Below are positions 17,407-27,200 of a DNA stretch of 64,000 nt, in pieces. The position numbers and the translations under genes are program-made. Source of the DNA: Candidatus Phycosocius bacilliformis (GTDB lineage: Bacteria > Pseudomonadota > Alphaproteobacteria > Caulobacterales > Aquidulcibacteraceae); NCBI RefSeq assembly GCF_003112735.1, contig NZ_BFBR01000004.1:164646-228645 (forward strand). Reading direction: 5' to 3'. Every line of letters starts with the position of its first letter. The stretch's first letter is position 1. The notes beneath the pieces are model-generated. The model worked only from the letters and a program-made list of their open reading frames with translations, was not told the origin of the DNA and did no database searches.

Positions 17407-17437
17407 GAGCGTTCACAAGAAAAAATGAACGTTCACA
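17407..17437. promoter_or_regulatory. Tandem LacI-type operator sites, receptor/halogenase promoter
   Basis: Two half-symmetric sites lie in the divergent region: GAGCGTTCACA (17407-17417) and TGAACGTTCACA (17426-17437), the latter with a perfect TGAACGTTCA core. The same word recurs at 23047-23058. A central CG within a palindrome is typical of LacI-family operators. The regulator at 12702-13742 is the likely ligand. Confidence 0.6.
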
Positions 17438-17500
17438 TTTGCGTCAAGCGTGCTAAATGGCAGGAAAATACAGTTAAGATACCTCTGGGAGTAACCATAA

Positions 17501-19006
17501 ATGTCGATTGAGACGATTGTAATTTTAGGCGGCGGCACCGCAGGCTGGATGGCGGCGGCGGCTTTGTCGCGTTTGCGGGCTGGCAGGCCGGTAAATGTCG
17601 TCGTGATCGAGTCAGAGCAGATCGGCACAGTCGGCGTCGGCGAGGCCACGATCCCGCCTTTCCTTGACTTCAATCGCCTGTTGGAAATTGATGAGCGCGA
17701 CATGCTGTCGGCGGTTCAGGGAAGCTTCAAACTGGGCATTCAATTTGTCAATTGGGGCAAGATTGGCGACAGCTATATCCACCCATTTGGTAATTATGGC
17801 TATCAATTGGACGGTGTCTCATTCCACCATATCTGGCATAAATTCAAACAGGCGGGCGATAAAAGGCCCATTCAGATTTTCAATATCGAAACCATGGCCG
17901 CCCATTTTGGCCGTTTTGCGCGGACCGAGGATTATCAGCGCGAAGACCTTCCGCCGATCAATTACGCCTATCATCTCGACGCAGGTCGTTATGCGAAATA
18001 TCTGCGTGCCTATGCAGAGGCTAGGGGTGCGGTCCGCATCGAAGGTAAGGTCCAGCATGTGGCCTTGGATGGTCAGACCGGCTTTGTGACAGAACTGACG
18101 ATGGACAATGGCAACATTGTCAAAGGCGATCTGTTTGTTGATTGCTCTGGCTTCCGCGGCATTCTGATCGAACAAGCCCTGCAGACCGGCTATGAGGATT
18201 GGTCGAACTATTTGCCCTGCAATCGCGCCGTGGCTTTGCCATGCAAACGTGAAGACGGCAGCCCGCCCCCACCCTACACACGCGCCACTGCCCATAAGGC
18301 GGGTTGGCAATGGCAGGTTCCACTGCAGCATCGCAACGGCAATGGCCATGTCTATTGCAGCGAGTTCATGGGCGATGATGAAGCCCTCGACATTCTGGTC
18401 AATAATATCGCCGGCAAACCACAGGCTGAACCGAATTTCCTGCGCTTTGTCACAGGACGGCGAAAGAAGTTCTGGAATAAGAATGTCGTCGCTCTCGGCC
18501 TTGCCGCTGGCTTTATGGAGCCTTTGGAATCAACCTCCATCCATTTGATCAACACAGGCATCAATAAGCTGATCGCGCTTCTTTCGCTCGATGGCATTAC
18601 CCAAGCGCAAGAGGATGCGTTTAACCGCCTGACCGGTAAGGAATATGCCCGTATCCGCGACTTCCTGATCTTGCACTATAATGCGACCACACGAGACGAC
18701 AGCCCATTTTGGAATTACTGCCGCAATATGGCTGTGCCTGAAAGCCTAACCGAAAAAACAGACCTCTTCCGGCTCAATGGACAGATTTTCCGGGAAGATG
18801 ATGAGCTATTTACCGAAACCAGCTGGGCTGCGGTGATGATGGGGCAAGGCATTACGATGCAAGGCCATAATGCGATGGCTGACACGCTGATTGAACCCAA
18901 GACCAGCGATGAATTGCGTGGGATTGAGCAATCCATCCAATTTGTGGTCCAGCACATGCCCACCCATGGCGACTATCTGAAGCATTATTGCCCGGCAGCC
19001 ATGTAG
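17501..19006 (+). CDS. Flavin-dependent tryptophan halogenase family protein
   Basis: This is a 501-residue flavoprotein monooxygenase of the tryptophan-halogenase family. The FAD motif GGGTAGW is at residues 10-16. The residue corresponding to the catalytic lysine of PrnA lies in SFKLG (Lys77). A WxWxxP-type motif is present (GWQWQVP). In Caulobacterales, Xanthomonads and marine bacteria such genes recur beside TonB receptors for polysaccharides, where no tryptophan halogenation has been shown to my knowledge. It is transcribed divergently from the receptor, with operators between. Family call is firm; halogenation activity and substrate are unknown here. Confidence 0.88.
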   Translation: MSIETIVILGGGTAGWMAAAALSRLRAGRPVNVVVIESEQIGTVGVGEATIPPFLDFNRLLEIDERDMLSAVQGSFKLGIQFVNWGKIGDSYIHPFGNYGYQLDGVSFHHIWHKFKQAGDKRPIQIFNIETMAAHFGRFARTEDYQREDLPPINYAYHLDAGRYAKYLRAYAEARGAVRIEGKVQHVALDGQTGFVTELTMDNGNIVKGDLFVDCSGFRGILIEQALQTGYEDWSNYLPCNRAVALPCKREDGSPPPPYTRATAHKAGWQWQVPLQHRNGNGHVYCSEFMGDDEALDILVNNIAGKPQAEPNFLRFVTGRRKKFWNKNVVALGLAAGFMEPLESTSIHLINTGINKLIALLSLDGITQAQEDAFNRLTGKEYARIRDFLILHYNATTRDDSPFWNYCRNMAVPESLTEKTDLFRLNGQIFREDDELFTETSWAAVMMGQGITMQGHNAMADTLIEPKTSDELRGIEQSIQFVVQHMPTHGDYLKHYCPAAM

Positions 19007-19064
19007 TGTCGTGCCGATGCGGGCATCAGAGCCCGCAAAGGCGAAGCTGATCGGGTGACACTCA

Positions 19065-19117
19065 TCCAACAAAGTTCCCGCTTGGCGCGTCGCGTCGGCG
19101 GGAATGACTTTGTTGGA
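19065..19117. terminator. Bidirectional hairpin between halogenase and GH3 genes
   Basis: An 11-nt arm TCCAACAAAGT (19065-19075) is matched exactly by ACTTTGTTGGA (19107-19117), with an inner TCCCGC/GCGGGA pairing. It lies between convergent genes, so it can terminate or protect both transcripts. U-tracts are weak. Confidence 0.6.
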
Positions 19118-19167
19118 CGTGGATCATGATCTTGAAAGGCCCTTAAGGCGCCCTTTCACCGGCAGCC

Positions 19168-21639
19168 TCAAAAGCGGCAGGACGTCTCGCCGCCATCATC
19201 CACCAAGGTCACACTCGAGATCGACATCTCAAAGCGACCGCTCGATTGGATGGATAATGGCAGACCAATCTGCGGGCCCTTTCGGAAACAAGACAGGGGC
19301 ACAACCGCCGTGAGCCATCCCTTTTGCTCCGCCAAAGCTACCGATGCCGTAATATCAATCTCGTCACGACAATTCGGGCCACAACTCATGGACAAGGTCA
19401 CGGGTCCAGATGGGCGGGTTCCGACCTGATACTCGATCCGAAGTGCACGGCCTTGTCCCAAGGCAGCTGGATTCAGCGTCCCAGCCAGGTCAAAACCAAA
19501 TGCACCGCCAGCCGTCCAAGAGATGGTTCGGGCATCTTCTTGCGCAGACCGATCCATCGCGACCACACTTACCTTGCCATCAGCACTGCGCCCCTTCGCG
19601 CTGGCAAGACGGATACGCTGCCCCTGCCCGTCAGCGGCAAACAGGGCAAATGGTGCCAAGCTCTGGCCGCGGGCAAACACCGCCACATCATTGTCAGCAT
19701 TGGGTTTGCTCAAGGCACAGGCCTCACCCAGCGGGGTCCAAGCGGCCTTGGTGGCATAGTTCAGACCAAACCCATACTCAAACAAGGGCTTGTAACCAGC
19801 CTCGCCGGGATTGAGCGAATAGGTATCGCAGGCCTGCGGCCACGAGAACGACAATTTTCCTTTGAAGTCCTTTTGGATCTGTCCATCCTTGGTCTTCAAC
19901 AAGACGTCGGCCACGCCACCGCCTTCGCTGCCGGGCAGCCATGCCGCAACAAAGGCATCAGCAGCATTGAGTTCCTTATTGACCCAAAGCGGACGGCCGG
20001 TGAGGAAAACAGCCACGGTAGGGATTTTCTCAGCCTGGAACTTCTTGAGTAATGTCAAGGGCTTGGCGTCGGTATAGGACAGATTTTTGACGTCGCCCAT
20101 AAACTCCGCATAGGGCTTTTCGCCAAATACCACGATCGCAACATCGGGCTTTTGCGTATAGCTGCCATCAACCGACAAGATGGCTTTTCCCCCTGCCGCC
20201 TCAGCCTGCTGAGCAATGCCGGCAAAAATGGATTGCGCACCGGGGAAGTCGGCATTGCTGAGATCGCCACCGCCTTGCCAGGTGATCGTCCAACCTCCCG
20301 ACTGCTTGGCAATATTGTCAGCCCCCTCGCCAGCCACCAAAATCGTGCGGCGCGGGTCAATTGGCAACACGCCCTCATTTTTCAACAGAACCAGCGATTC
20401 TGACACCGCCTTGCGGGCGACAGCGCGATGTTCTGGCGCACCCAAAAGCGCAAATTGCCCCCCGAGCTTGCGGGCTGATGGGGCGGGCAAGTCAAACAGG
20501 CCATAGCGCATCTTCACGCGCAGGATGCGACGCACAGCATCATCCAAACGGGCTTGTGATATTTTGCCGCTATCGACCGCTGCCTTGGTATTGGTGAGAA
20601 GCGCCTTCCAATCTTCGGGCACCATGAAGATATCGAGGCCTGCATTGATCGATTCAGGGCAATCACTATTGGTGCAGCCGGGGATGCGGCCATGGCCATT
20701 CCAATCACCGACAACCAAGCCATCAAAACCCATTTCCACCTTCAGCAATTCGGTCAAATAGGACTTGCTGCCATGCATCTTCTGGCCGTTAATGCTGCTG
20801 AATGAGGCCATCACCGTTTGGGCGCCCGATTGAAGCGCGGCGCGATAGGGGAAGGCGTGCAGGGCTACCAGATCGGCTTCTTTGCCGACCGTATCGCCGG
20901 TATCAACGCCGCCGGTACCGCCATCACCAAAGAAGTGCTTGGCAGTCGCGATCACACGTTCTTGGGAGAGGAACTCAGAACCGACTCCCTGCAAGCCTTC
21001 AACCATGGCCGCACCCAAATCGGAGACCAATTGCTTGTCTTCGCCATAGCCCTCATAGGTCCGGCCCCACCGATCATCGCGGACCACTGCCAGCGTCGGA
21101 GCAAAGGTCCAGTCGATACCGGTGACTTTGATTTCTGCAGCCGTGATGCGGCCAATTTCGCGGATCAAAGCAGGATCACGTGTCGCACCCAAACCGATAT
21201 TGTGCGGGAAAATTGTCGCGCCCACCACATTATTGTGGCCATGGACAGCATCGGTCGCCCACAAAACCGGAATGACCGGACTACCGTCAGCATGGGGGGT
21301 ACGCGAGGCGGCCCAGAATGCATCCGCCAGCTTCAACCACTCTTCTGGCTTTGCACGTTCATTGCCATAGGGGCCGGAATTGCCGCCGTTCAAAATGGTT
21401 CCAAAGCGATATTTGGCGACGTCCTCAGGCGTGATCGTCGAAATATCAGGCATGATGAGCTGAGCGACTTTTTGCTCCACGCTCATCTTACTTATGATTT
21501 CGGTGATCCGGGCTTCCACTTGATCATCCTTCTTGGGTCCAGAGGCGCAACCCACCAGACTGAAACAGGCTGTTAGGATCCCAACCAGACCCACGCGGAC
21601 CACCGTTCCGAGACGGGGATTCAGAGCGCGATTCTTCAT
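19168..21639 (-). CDS. GH3 family exo-beta-glucosidase lipoprotein
   Basis: This is an 823-residue glycoside hydrolase family 3 enzyme that should release glucose from beta-glucan oligomers at the cell surface or periplasm. The lipoprotein signal has two possible lipoboxes (LTAC25 and LVGC31). GH3 landmarks are KHFFGDG (234-240) and the nucleophile Asp312 in VVGDWNGHGR. The GH3 C-terminal domain follows (~410-600), and a further ~180-residue beta domain, likely carbohydrate-binding, ends the protein. The gene starts 15 nt after the MFS transporter stop, so it is in the same transcript. The nearest characterised type is the CelD-like exo-1,3/1,4-glucanase. Confidence 0.9.
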   Translation of the reverse strand: MKNRALNPRLGTVVRVGLVGILTACFSLVGCASGPKKDDQVEARITEIISKMSVEQKVAQLIMPDISTITPEDVAKYRFGTILNGGNSGPYGNERAKPEEWLKLADAFWAASRTPHADGSPVIPVLWATDAVHGHNNVVGATIFPHNIGLGATRDPALIREIGRITAAEIKVTGIDWTFAPTLAVVRDDRWGRTYEGYGEDKQLVSDLGAAMVEGLQGVGSEFLSQERVIATAKHFFGDGGTGGVDTGDTVGKEADLVALHAFPYRAALQSGAQTVMASFSSINGQKMHGSKSYLTELLKVEMGFDGLVVGDWNGHGRIPGCTNSDCPESINAGLDIFMVPEDWKALLTNTKAAVDSGKISQARLDDAVRRILRVKMRYGLFDLPAPSARKLGGQFALLGAPEHRAVARKAVSESLVLLKNEGVLPIDPRRTILVAGEGADNIAKQSGGWTITWQGGGDLSNADFPGAQSIFAGIAQQAEAAGGKAILSVDGSYTQKPDVAIVVFGEKPYAEFMGDVKNLSYTDAKPLTLLKKFQAEKIPTVAVFLTGRPLWVNKELNAADAFVAAWLPGSEGGGVADVLLKTKDGQIQKDFKGKLSFSWPQACDTYSLNPGEAGYKPLFEYGFGLNYATKAAWTPLGEACALSKPNADNDVAVFARGQSLAPFALFAADGQGQRIRLASAKGRSADGKVSVVAMDRSAQEDARTISWTAGGAFGFDLAGTLNPAALGQGRALRIEYQVGTRPSGPVTLSMSCGPNCRDEIDITASVALAEQKGWLTAVVPLSCFRKGPQIGLPLSIQSSGRFEMSISSVTLVDDGGETSCRF

Positions 21640-21654
21640 CTCTTCAGCCTTTGC

Positions 21655-22947
21655 TTAATTCGCCGAGGCAGCGTTTTGACGGTGGATAAATAGGCCGAAA
21701 TACACAAGCCACGCGTAACCAAGGATCGGCACGATCAAGGCCAGCGACAGGCCGATATGATCCGCGGCATAACCTGTGACCAGTGGCAGGATGGCCCCGC
21801 CCACAATGCCCATGCACAGCAATGCTGCTGCTTTGGGAGTGTCTTCATCGTTCAAGCCAATGACAGTTTGCGAGAAGATGGTTGGGAACATGATGGAGTT
21901 GAACAGGCCGATCGACAAAATGGCAATTGCCGCAAACTGACCGCTCAAAACCATCGCCAAACCGGCCAGGCCAATTGCGATAATGGCAAAGGTAGCAAGC
22001 ACTTTGCCAGCAGGGAAACGACTGAGAATGAATGACCCTACAAAGCGGCCAACCATCGCCCCGCCCCAATAAAGGGCAACCAGTTGGCCTGCTTTGGCCT
22101 CTGTGGTGCCCAAGACGCTGGCCTGGCTAAGATAATTGACCAGAACCGAGCCGATGGCCACTTCAGCACCGACATAGGCGAAAATCGCAAGCACGCCGAA
22201 CAAGATTTTGCGGTTGGCCAACAGATGAAAGCCTACACCCTTGGATGTCTCAGCCTTGGCCAAGGGTGGCAGGAGATCGCGCTTCAAATAGAAGACAATC
22301 ATGATCAGAACCAACACACTGGCAATACCCAGATAAGGGGTTTGCAAGGCGGCGGCTTCGGCTGCCCGCAAGGCCTCCAGCGCATCCGGGGTGAGGGTCG
22401 AAATGTCCTTGGGAATCTCTGGCCCACCCTCCAAGATCAGCTTGGCACCAACATAGGGGCCAATGAATGTGCCGAAGCTATTGAAGGCCTGTGCCAGGGT
22501 CAGGCGGGCTGAGCTGGTTTCTGCGGCCCCGGCAATCGAGATAACCGCATTGGCTGCCACTTGCAGAATGGTGATGCCCGCCGCCAAAACAAATAGGGCA
22601 AACAGAAAGCCCGAATAAATTTCAAGATGGGTCGCCAAAACAAACAAAAGACAGCCACCAATCATCACGGCAAGGCCCGCAATAATGCCCCGCATATAGC
22701 CGACTTTGGCCACCAGATTGCCTGCCGGGATCGAGAATACAAAGTAACCGAGGAAGAAAGCTGATTGAGTCAGCATGGCTTCCGCATAGCTCAGATTATA
22801 GAGTCCGCGGAATTTTGGGATCAGAATATCGATCAGGACCGTGGCAAATCCCCAGATGAAGAACAAAGCCAGCGACATGAAGAACAGGGTTCTGTCGTTC
22901 ACATTACCCGCTTGAGGCTGCACGTTGACTGCGCTTGGTCCGGCCAT
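21655..22947 (-). CDS. MFS sugar transporter, FucP/GluP type
   Basis: This is a 430-residue, 12-segment major-facilitator permease of the fucose/glucose-galactose:H+ symporter subfamily. Landmarks are the N-terminal FFMSLALFFIWGFATVLID and helix 2 QSAFFLGYFVFSIPAGNLVAK, typical of FucP/GluP. It likely takes up glucose or short glucosides released by the GH16 and GH3 enzymes. It lies 72 nt after GH16 and 15 nt before GH3. A CGTTCACA-type operator candidate ~100 nt upstream, inside the end of the GH16 gene, suggests its own regulated promoter. Confidence 0.88.
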   Translation of the reverse strand: MAGPSAVNVQPQAGNVNDRTLFFMSLALFFIWGFATVLIDILIPKFRGLYNLSYAEAMLTQSAFFLGYFVFSIPAGNLVAKVGYMRGIIAGLAVMIGGCLLFVLATHLEIYSGFLFALFVLAAGITILQVAANAVISIAGAAETSSARLTLAQAFNSFGTFIGPYVGAKLILEGGPEIPKDISTLTPDALEALRAAEAAALQTPYLGIASVLVLIMIVFYLKRDLLPPLAKAETSKGVGFHLLANRKILFGVLAIFAYVGAEVAIGSVLVNYLSQASVLGTTEAKAGQLVALYWGGAMVGRFVGSFILSRFPAGKVLATFAIIAIGLAGLAMVLSGQFAAIAILSIGLFNSIMFPTIFSQTVIGLNDEDTPKAAALLCMGIVGGAILPLVTGYAADHIGLSLALIVPILGYAWLVYFGLFIHRQNAASAN

Positions 22948-23019
22948 TTCGGTTTCCTATCCAAATATTTTTTGTTTCTTTGCGACGTTTGCCGAGCCGC
23001 CCGTGACACCGCCAGCCCG

Positions 23020-24027
23020 TCAATCCCCACACAAACTGCTATCATGTGAGCGTTCACATTTATAGACCCTAACCCAATCAATTTCCATTGTCTTGGGAAA
23101 ATTCTTTGAACTGACCCCGCCGAGGTTGCGGCCTTCGGGGAGTTTTCCGCCGATGGCAAGGTTCAAGATCAAATAGAATGGCTGATCGAAGGGGGCTGAT
23201 GGCCGCAATGGGCTTTGATCGACATGCCAGGTAGCTGGGGTTTGGGTGGCGTAAGGCACGCCGTCGATCGACCACACCATTTTATTGGCATCCCAATCCA
23301 AGGTGAAGGTGTGAAAGCCGTCCAAATCTCCAGGCAAGGGGGTGGTTTTCGACAAAAACGTGTTTTTGGGCCAAGCTCCGCCATAATGCAGGGTGCCGAG
23401 GATGGTGTTTTCAATCCCGCCCGGACAGGCTGGGCAAGGCTCACCCAGATTGACCGCCTCCATAATGTCGATCTCACCAGAGGCAGCCCAAGGCCCATAA
23501 AGCTCGCGGCTTGGCAGCAACCAGATCGCCGGCCATGTCCCTTGGCCTTGGGGCAGGCGCGCCCGCACCGAAATCCGGCCATAACGCCAATCGGCTTTGC
23601 CTTTGGTCGTCAGTTTTGCCGAACTATAGGGCAAGGTGACAGCTTGTTCGCGCGCTGCCTTGGTGGTGCGTTGTTCAAGCGGGAGGGCATAGCCGCGTCG
23701 GCGTTCCTTGCGCGCTTGGATGACGAGTTTACCATCGCGGATAAAGCTGTTCTCTGGCCGCTCGGTATAGCATTGCTGCTCTTCATTACCCCCACCCCAA
23801 CAATCGACAGTGTGGGTCCATTTGTTGGGATCAATCATCGGCCCGTCAAACTCGTCGGACCAGACAAGCGTCCAGCCAGGCCTTGCCTCGCCCTGTATCG
23901 TCGGCTCAACGCCTGAACCGGCTTGGGCTTGAGCGACAGAACTTGTCAAAAGCACCAAGCCAACACTCAGAGCGCCGATCATATTTGCCCGCCTGCGCGC
24001 ATTGCTGTGAACCCCGCGATCATCCAC
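23020..24027 (-). CDS. GH16 endo-beta-glucanase (laminarinase-like)
   Basis: This is a 335-residue secreted family 16 glycoside hydrolase. The GTG at 24027 follows a good ribosome site (GGGAGG, 5 nt spacing) and gives signal ...LLTSSVAQAQA; a longer frame from 24051 has none. The catalytic signature GEIDIMEAV (ExDxxE) and WSDEFDG, TWPAIWLLP are characteristic of the bacterial laminarinase group. It should cut beta-1,3(-1,4)-glucan outside the cell. It heads the GH16-MFS-GH3 set. The last codons overlap an operator-like palindrome. Confidence 0.9.
   Translation of the reverse strand: MDDRGVHSNARRRANMIGALSVGLVLLTSSVAQAQAGSGVEPTIQGEARPGWTLVWSDEFDGPMIDPNKWTHTVDCWGGGNEEQQCYTERPENSFIRDGKLVIQARKERRRGYALPLEQRTTKAAREQAVTLPYSSAKLTTKGKADWRYGRISVRARLPQGQGTWPAIWLLPSRELYGPWAASGEIDIMEAVNLGEPCPACPGGIENTILGTLHYGGAWPKNTFLSKTTPLPGDLDGFHTFTLDWDANKMVWSIDGVPYATQTPATWHVDQSPLRPSAPFDQPFYLILNLAIGGKLPEGRNLGGVSSKNFPKTMEIDWVRVYKCERSHDSSLCGD
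23045..23058. promoter_or_regulatory. LacI-type operator candidate inside the GH16 3' end
   Basis: TGTGAGCGTTCACA is palindromic except for one position pair and is followed by TTT, as at 17426-17440. It lies in the final GH16 codons, ~100 nt ahead of the MFS gene. It would allow the MFS-GH3 part to be controlled together with the receptor. A shorter CGTTCACATT at 22896-22905 inside the MFS gene may be chance. Confidence 0.5.
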
Positions 24028-24160
24028 TTGACCCTCCCACTGTCTTACCAATCTGTCTTGGTGCAGGCCGCTTGCCTAGACCCCCCGAAAGCAAACCGCG
24101 AAGAAAGCATCTCCTGACGCAGTCAGAGCGACTGCGCGATACCCCTCATTTGGTCTTGCT

Positions 24161-24189
24161 TGCACAATGATTTGTCGGGACCTAATGTC
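24161..24189 (+). promoter_or_regulatory. Candidate sigma-70 promoter of the glycine-rich/VWA operon
   Basis: -35 TTGCAC (24161-24166), 17-nt spacer, -10 TAATGT (24184-24189), giving a ~25-nt leader before the ATG at 24220. Identified by eye; no operator is obvious. Confidence 0.45.
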
Positions 24190-24219
24190 ATTTGAAGTGT
24201 CATATCTGGAGACTTGACC

Positions 24220-27200
24220 ATGGCAGGATTTCTGACGCGTATCTTGGCAAAAACCAGCCAAAAAGCCCGATTTGGTATGGTTTTGCTGGGCGTTCTGCTG
24301 CTGGTGGTTGGCCAGGTCGCGGTGGCGCAGGATCAATCATTGCGTAGCCTTTCTGAATTGAGCCAAGCCCTGTCGGCCCGCAAGGTTGATGATGGCGACG
24401 GCTTTTTGAACACGCTGCGTCGGACACGCGACATCCTGCGTAGTCTTCCACCCCAGTCAGCTGAGCGGGCTCGGGGATTGGGCAATCGGCTTGCCGATCT
24501 GTACACGGAACCACCGCAGTTGCGTTACGGCGATGTGGCACTTTTCCAGTCCGAAGTCCGGGTTCTGGCCAGCCAAGCTCTTGCAGGCACAGCTGAAGAC
24601 TGGGCTGCAAGCCCGCTGCTGACATTATGGAGTGCCGCGACGGGGGAAGAGCGTAACCGTCTTGGCCAACTGGCCATCAGTTATTTGGGCGAACGCCTGC
24701 CGGGCTGGCCCAGCGATCGGCGGGCAGCAGCAACCGCCCGCCTGCTGGTAGGGGAATTGCGCGATATGGGCGGGGTCCCCTCAAGTGCTTTGCAGGCTGC
24801 CGAACGCAAGGCGTTTAATCTTGAGACGCTAACCTCAGACGTGCGAAACTTGCCGGCAGCCCGGCTTCGCCATGCTGTCGGGGTTCTCGTGGTTTTGAGT
24901 GAACGCGAGCCTGATCCCCGCAAACTTGACCGTGCTTATAAGGCTTTTTTGGCCCGCCAAGCGCAAATGGATGAGGCAACCCGCAACCTGTTATATGATG
25001 GGTTGGCCCGCAGGCTTCCGGCGGTGGCGGCAGCAAATCCAGCCGTTCAGACAGCCAGCGACCCGCAAGGTCTTCTCAGACTTTTCACCATTGCCCGCGC
25101 CATACCCGCCCAAGCCGGACTTGGGGCCAATGCGCTGACGCGACTGCCTGCGGCGCGGACCGCATGCCAGACCTTTGACTGCACGTTCAGCCTCTTTGCG
25201 GCGGCACAGGCCCAAGCCGGCATCGGCAGTGATCTGGTTCTTGTTGAAGCCCGCCGGGAGGCGCTGGAAGAGGACCAAGGGCGGATCGAGCAAAGGACCG
25301 CAGCTTTCATTTTTCTGGCCAAAGCCGATGGTGCCGGTGCGGCCAGTCGCGCCCGGCAAGAGCGCAGTTTTATCGAGCGGGACTTAGCCAAAGCCAGCCC
25401 AACCGCCATGGAACGCTATTTGGATCTGGCTGCTCCCGCCCTCTTGGCGCAAGACCGGCCTGCAGGTGGACGCTCACTGGAGCGTTTATTCCGCGAAGCG
25501 CAAGAACGGGCTGGGCGCACAGAAGGCGTCATCAAGGATTTCCCGCGGGCGAGCTTTCTTGAGGCGCTTGTCCGCAATCAGGCGGTGCAGGAAGAGGCCG
25601 TGGGCGGCTCGACCCAATCGGTGATCCGAGAGCTGATGAATTGGGACCCTGTCACGGGCATGGCCGTGGTTCATGCAGCGTTGCAGGGATATGATGCGGC
25701 CAAACTGGCACCGGTCCTTGCCGGCAGCCTGGCGCGCCAAACGTCGGCCGATGAGGTTGAACCAGGCCTCACCCTAGGCTCAGCCGACCGCGCAACTCTT
25801 CTGGTGCTTTATGCGGATTTAGTTGCGCCATCCGCTGCCAGGATGGACGACAGCCAAACGTCTCGGGTCGCAGACTTGTTCAGCCGCGCGATCGGTGAGC
25901 GAACGCCCATCCAGGAAAGCCTCACCATCGCCCAAGCTGGCCTGAGCGTGCAGAACGCCGGAAGTGCCGGAGGTGAGCGCATCGAACGGGCCTTACAGCG
26001 CCGCCTTGATATCGAGGCCCGTCGGCGCAGCGACGGTCAAGGCAGCGGCCCGATCCGGGGCATGGGTGTGACCACAATTCCTGACATTTCGCGGTTAAGT
26101 GTTGGCACATCCGCTAACCTTTGGCCGTATCAGGGAGGATTGTTTGCCGACGCCCCCCTTTTGGGGCCCAGCTTTGATGTGTCCAGCAATTTGATCGGCT
26201 TGCAAGTCGTGTCACGCAAGGCCGCAAACCTGCGCACCCCGGCATTCGATACACCTGTGAGAGCCAAAGTGGTGTGGGACTCAGCGCCCATCTATTCGGT
26301 TTATGCCGGCCAAGGCCCAGCACCCGCTGCCCTGATCGTTTTTGACAAGGATGGCCGCATGGCCTTCTCGCCGGATTGGGGCTCCGCCACAGGCTGGGCG
26401 GCTTTCCCGGTTGATTTGACCCGACTGACGGTTGAAACCAATTTTGGCCGCGCCGTGCTCGCAAAAGGACGGCGGCTCAGCGTGTCGAACATCCGGCTTG
26501 AGCGGGCCGCAACAACGGCGCTCGAAATCCGCATCGCTTGGGGCGGCAAGACAATCAGTGAGCCGTTGGAGCTCATCCCCAATTTTAAGCGACAAAATGG
26601 CTTCCGTCGTGCCTTTGATGGGGCCGCAGGCAGCCCGGGGTCTAATGGCTATGCAGGCTCGGGCGGCGAGCAGGGCTATGGCGGCGAAGATGGTCAATCA
26701 TCCAATCAATATGCCGGGGGTGGCTATAGTGGAGGACGCGGTGGCAATGGCTCCTCGGGGTCTAATGGCGGCAGTGGCAGCCGTGGCGGGGATGGCGCTG
26801 CCGGGGCTTTCGTGGCCGTGGTCGTCAAACCGCTCGAAGGCGTTGTTGGCCGCGAACGCCCGTTCCAAGTCCGATTTGCTGGATCAAGCGAGAGCTGGAT
26901 CATGCCAGAATCCGAAGTAGCCGAGATTTCAGCGCGCGGCGGGGCCGGTGGGCGCGGGGGCGCAGGCGGTGCTGGTGGCTATGGCGGGGCTGGGGGTAGC
27001 GGTGGTGATGGCGGGGCCGGAGGGCAAGGCTATCCGGGTCGACAAGGATCGCCTGGGTCTTATTGTAATTTCTTTGGTTGCGATTGTAATGGCGGTCAGG
27101 GCGGCAATGGCGGAACTGGCGGCCCCGGTGGGCGCGGTGGCCCCGGTGGCAATGGCGGCGACGGGGGTAACGGCGGCAATGGTGGTAATGGTGGCAATGG

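Noticed and set aside
17336-17416. 27-codon N-terminal extension of the first TonB receptor
   Set aside because: It would run through the operator and lacks a ribosome site; the TTG at 17335 has a near-perfect one and a correct signal peptide.
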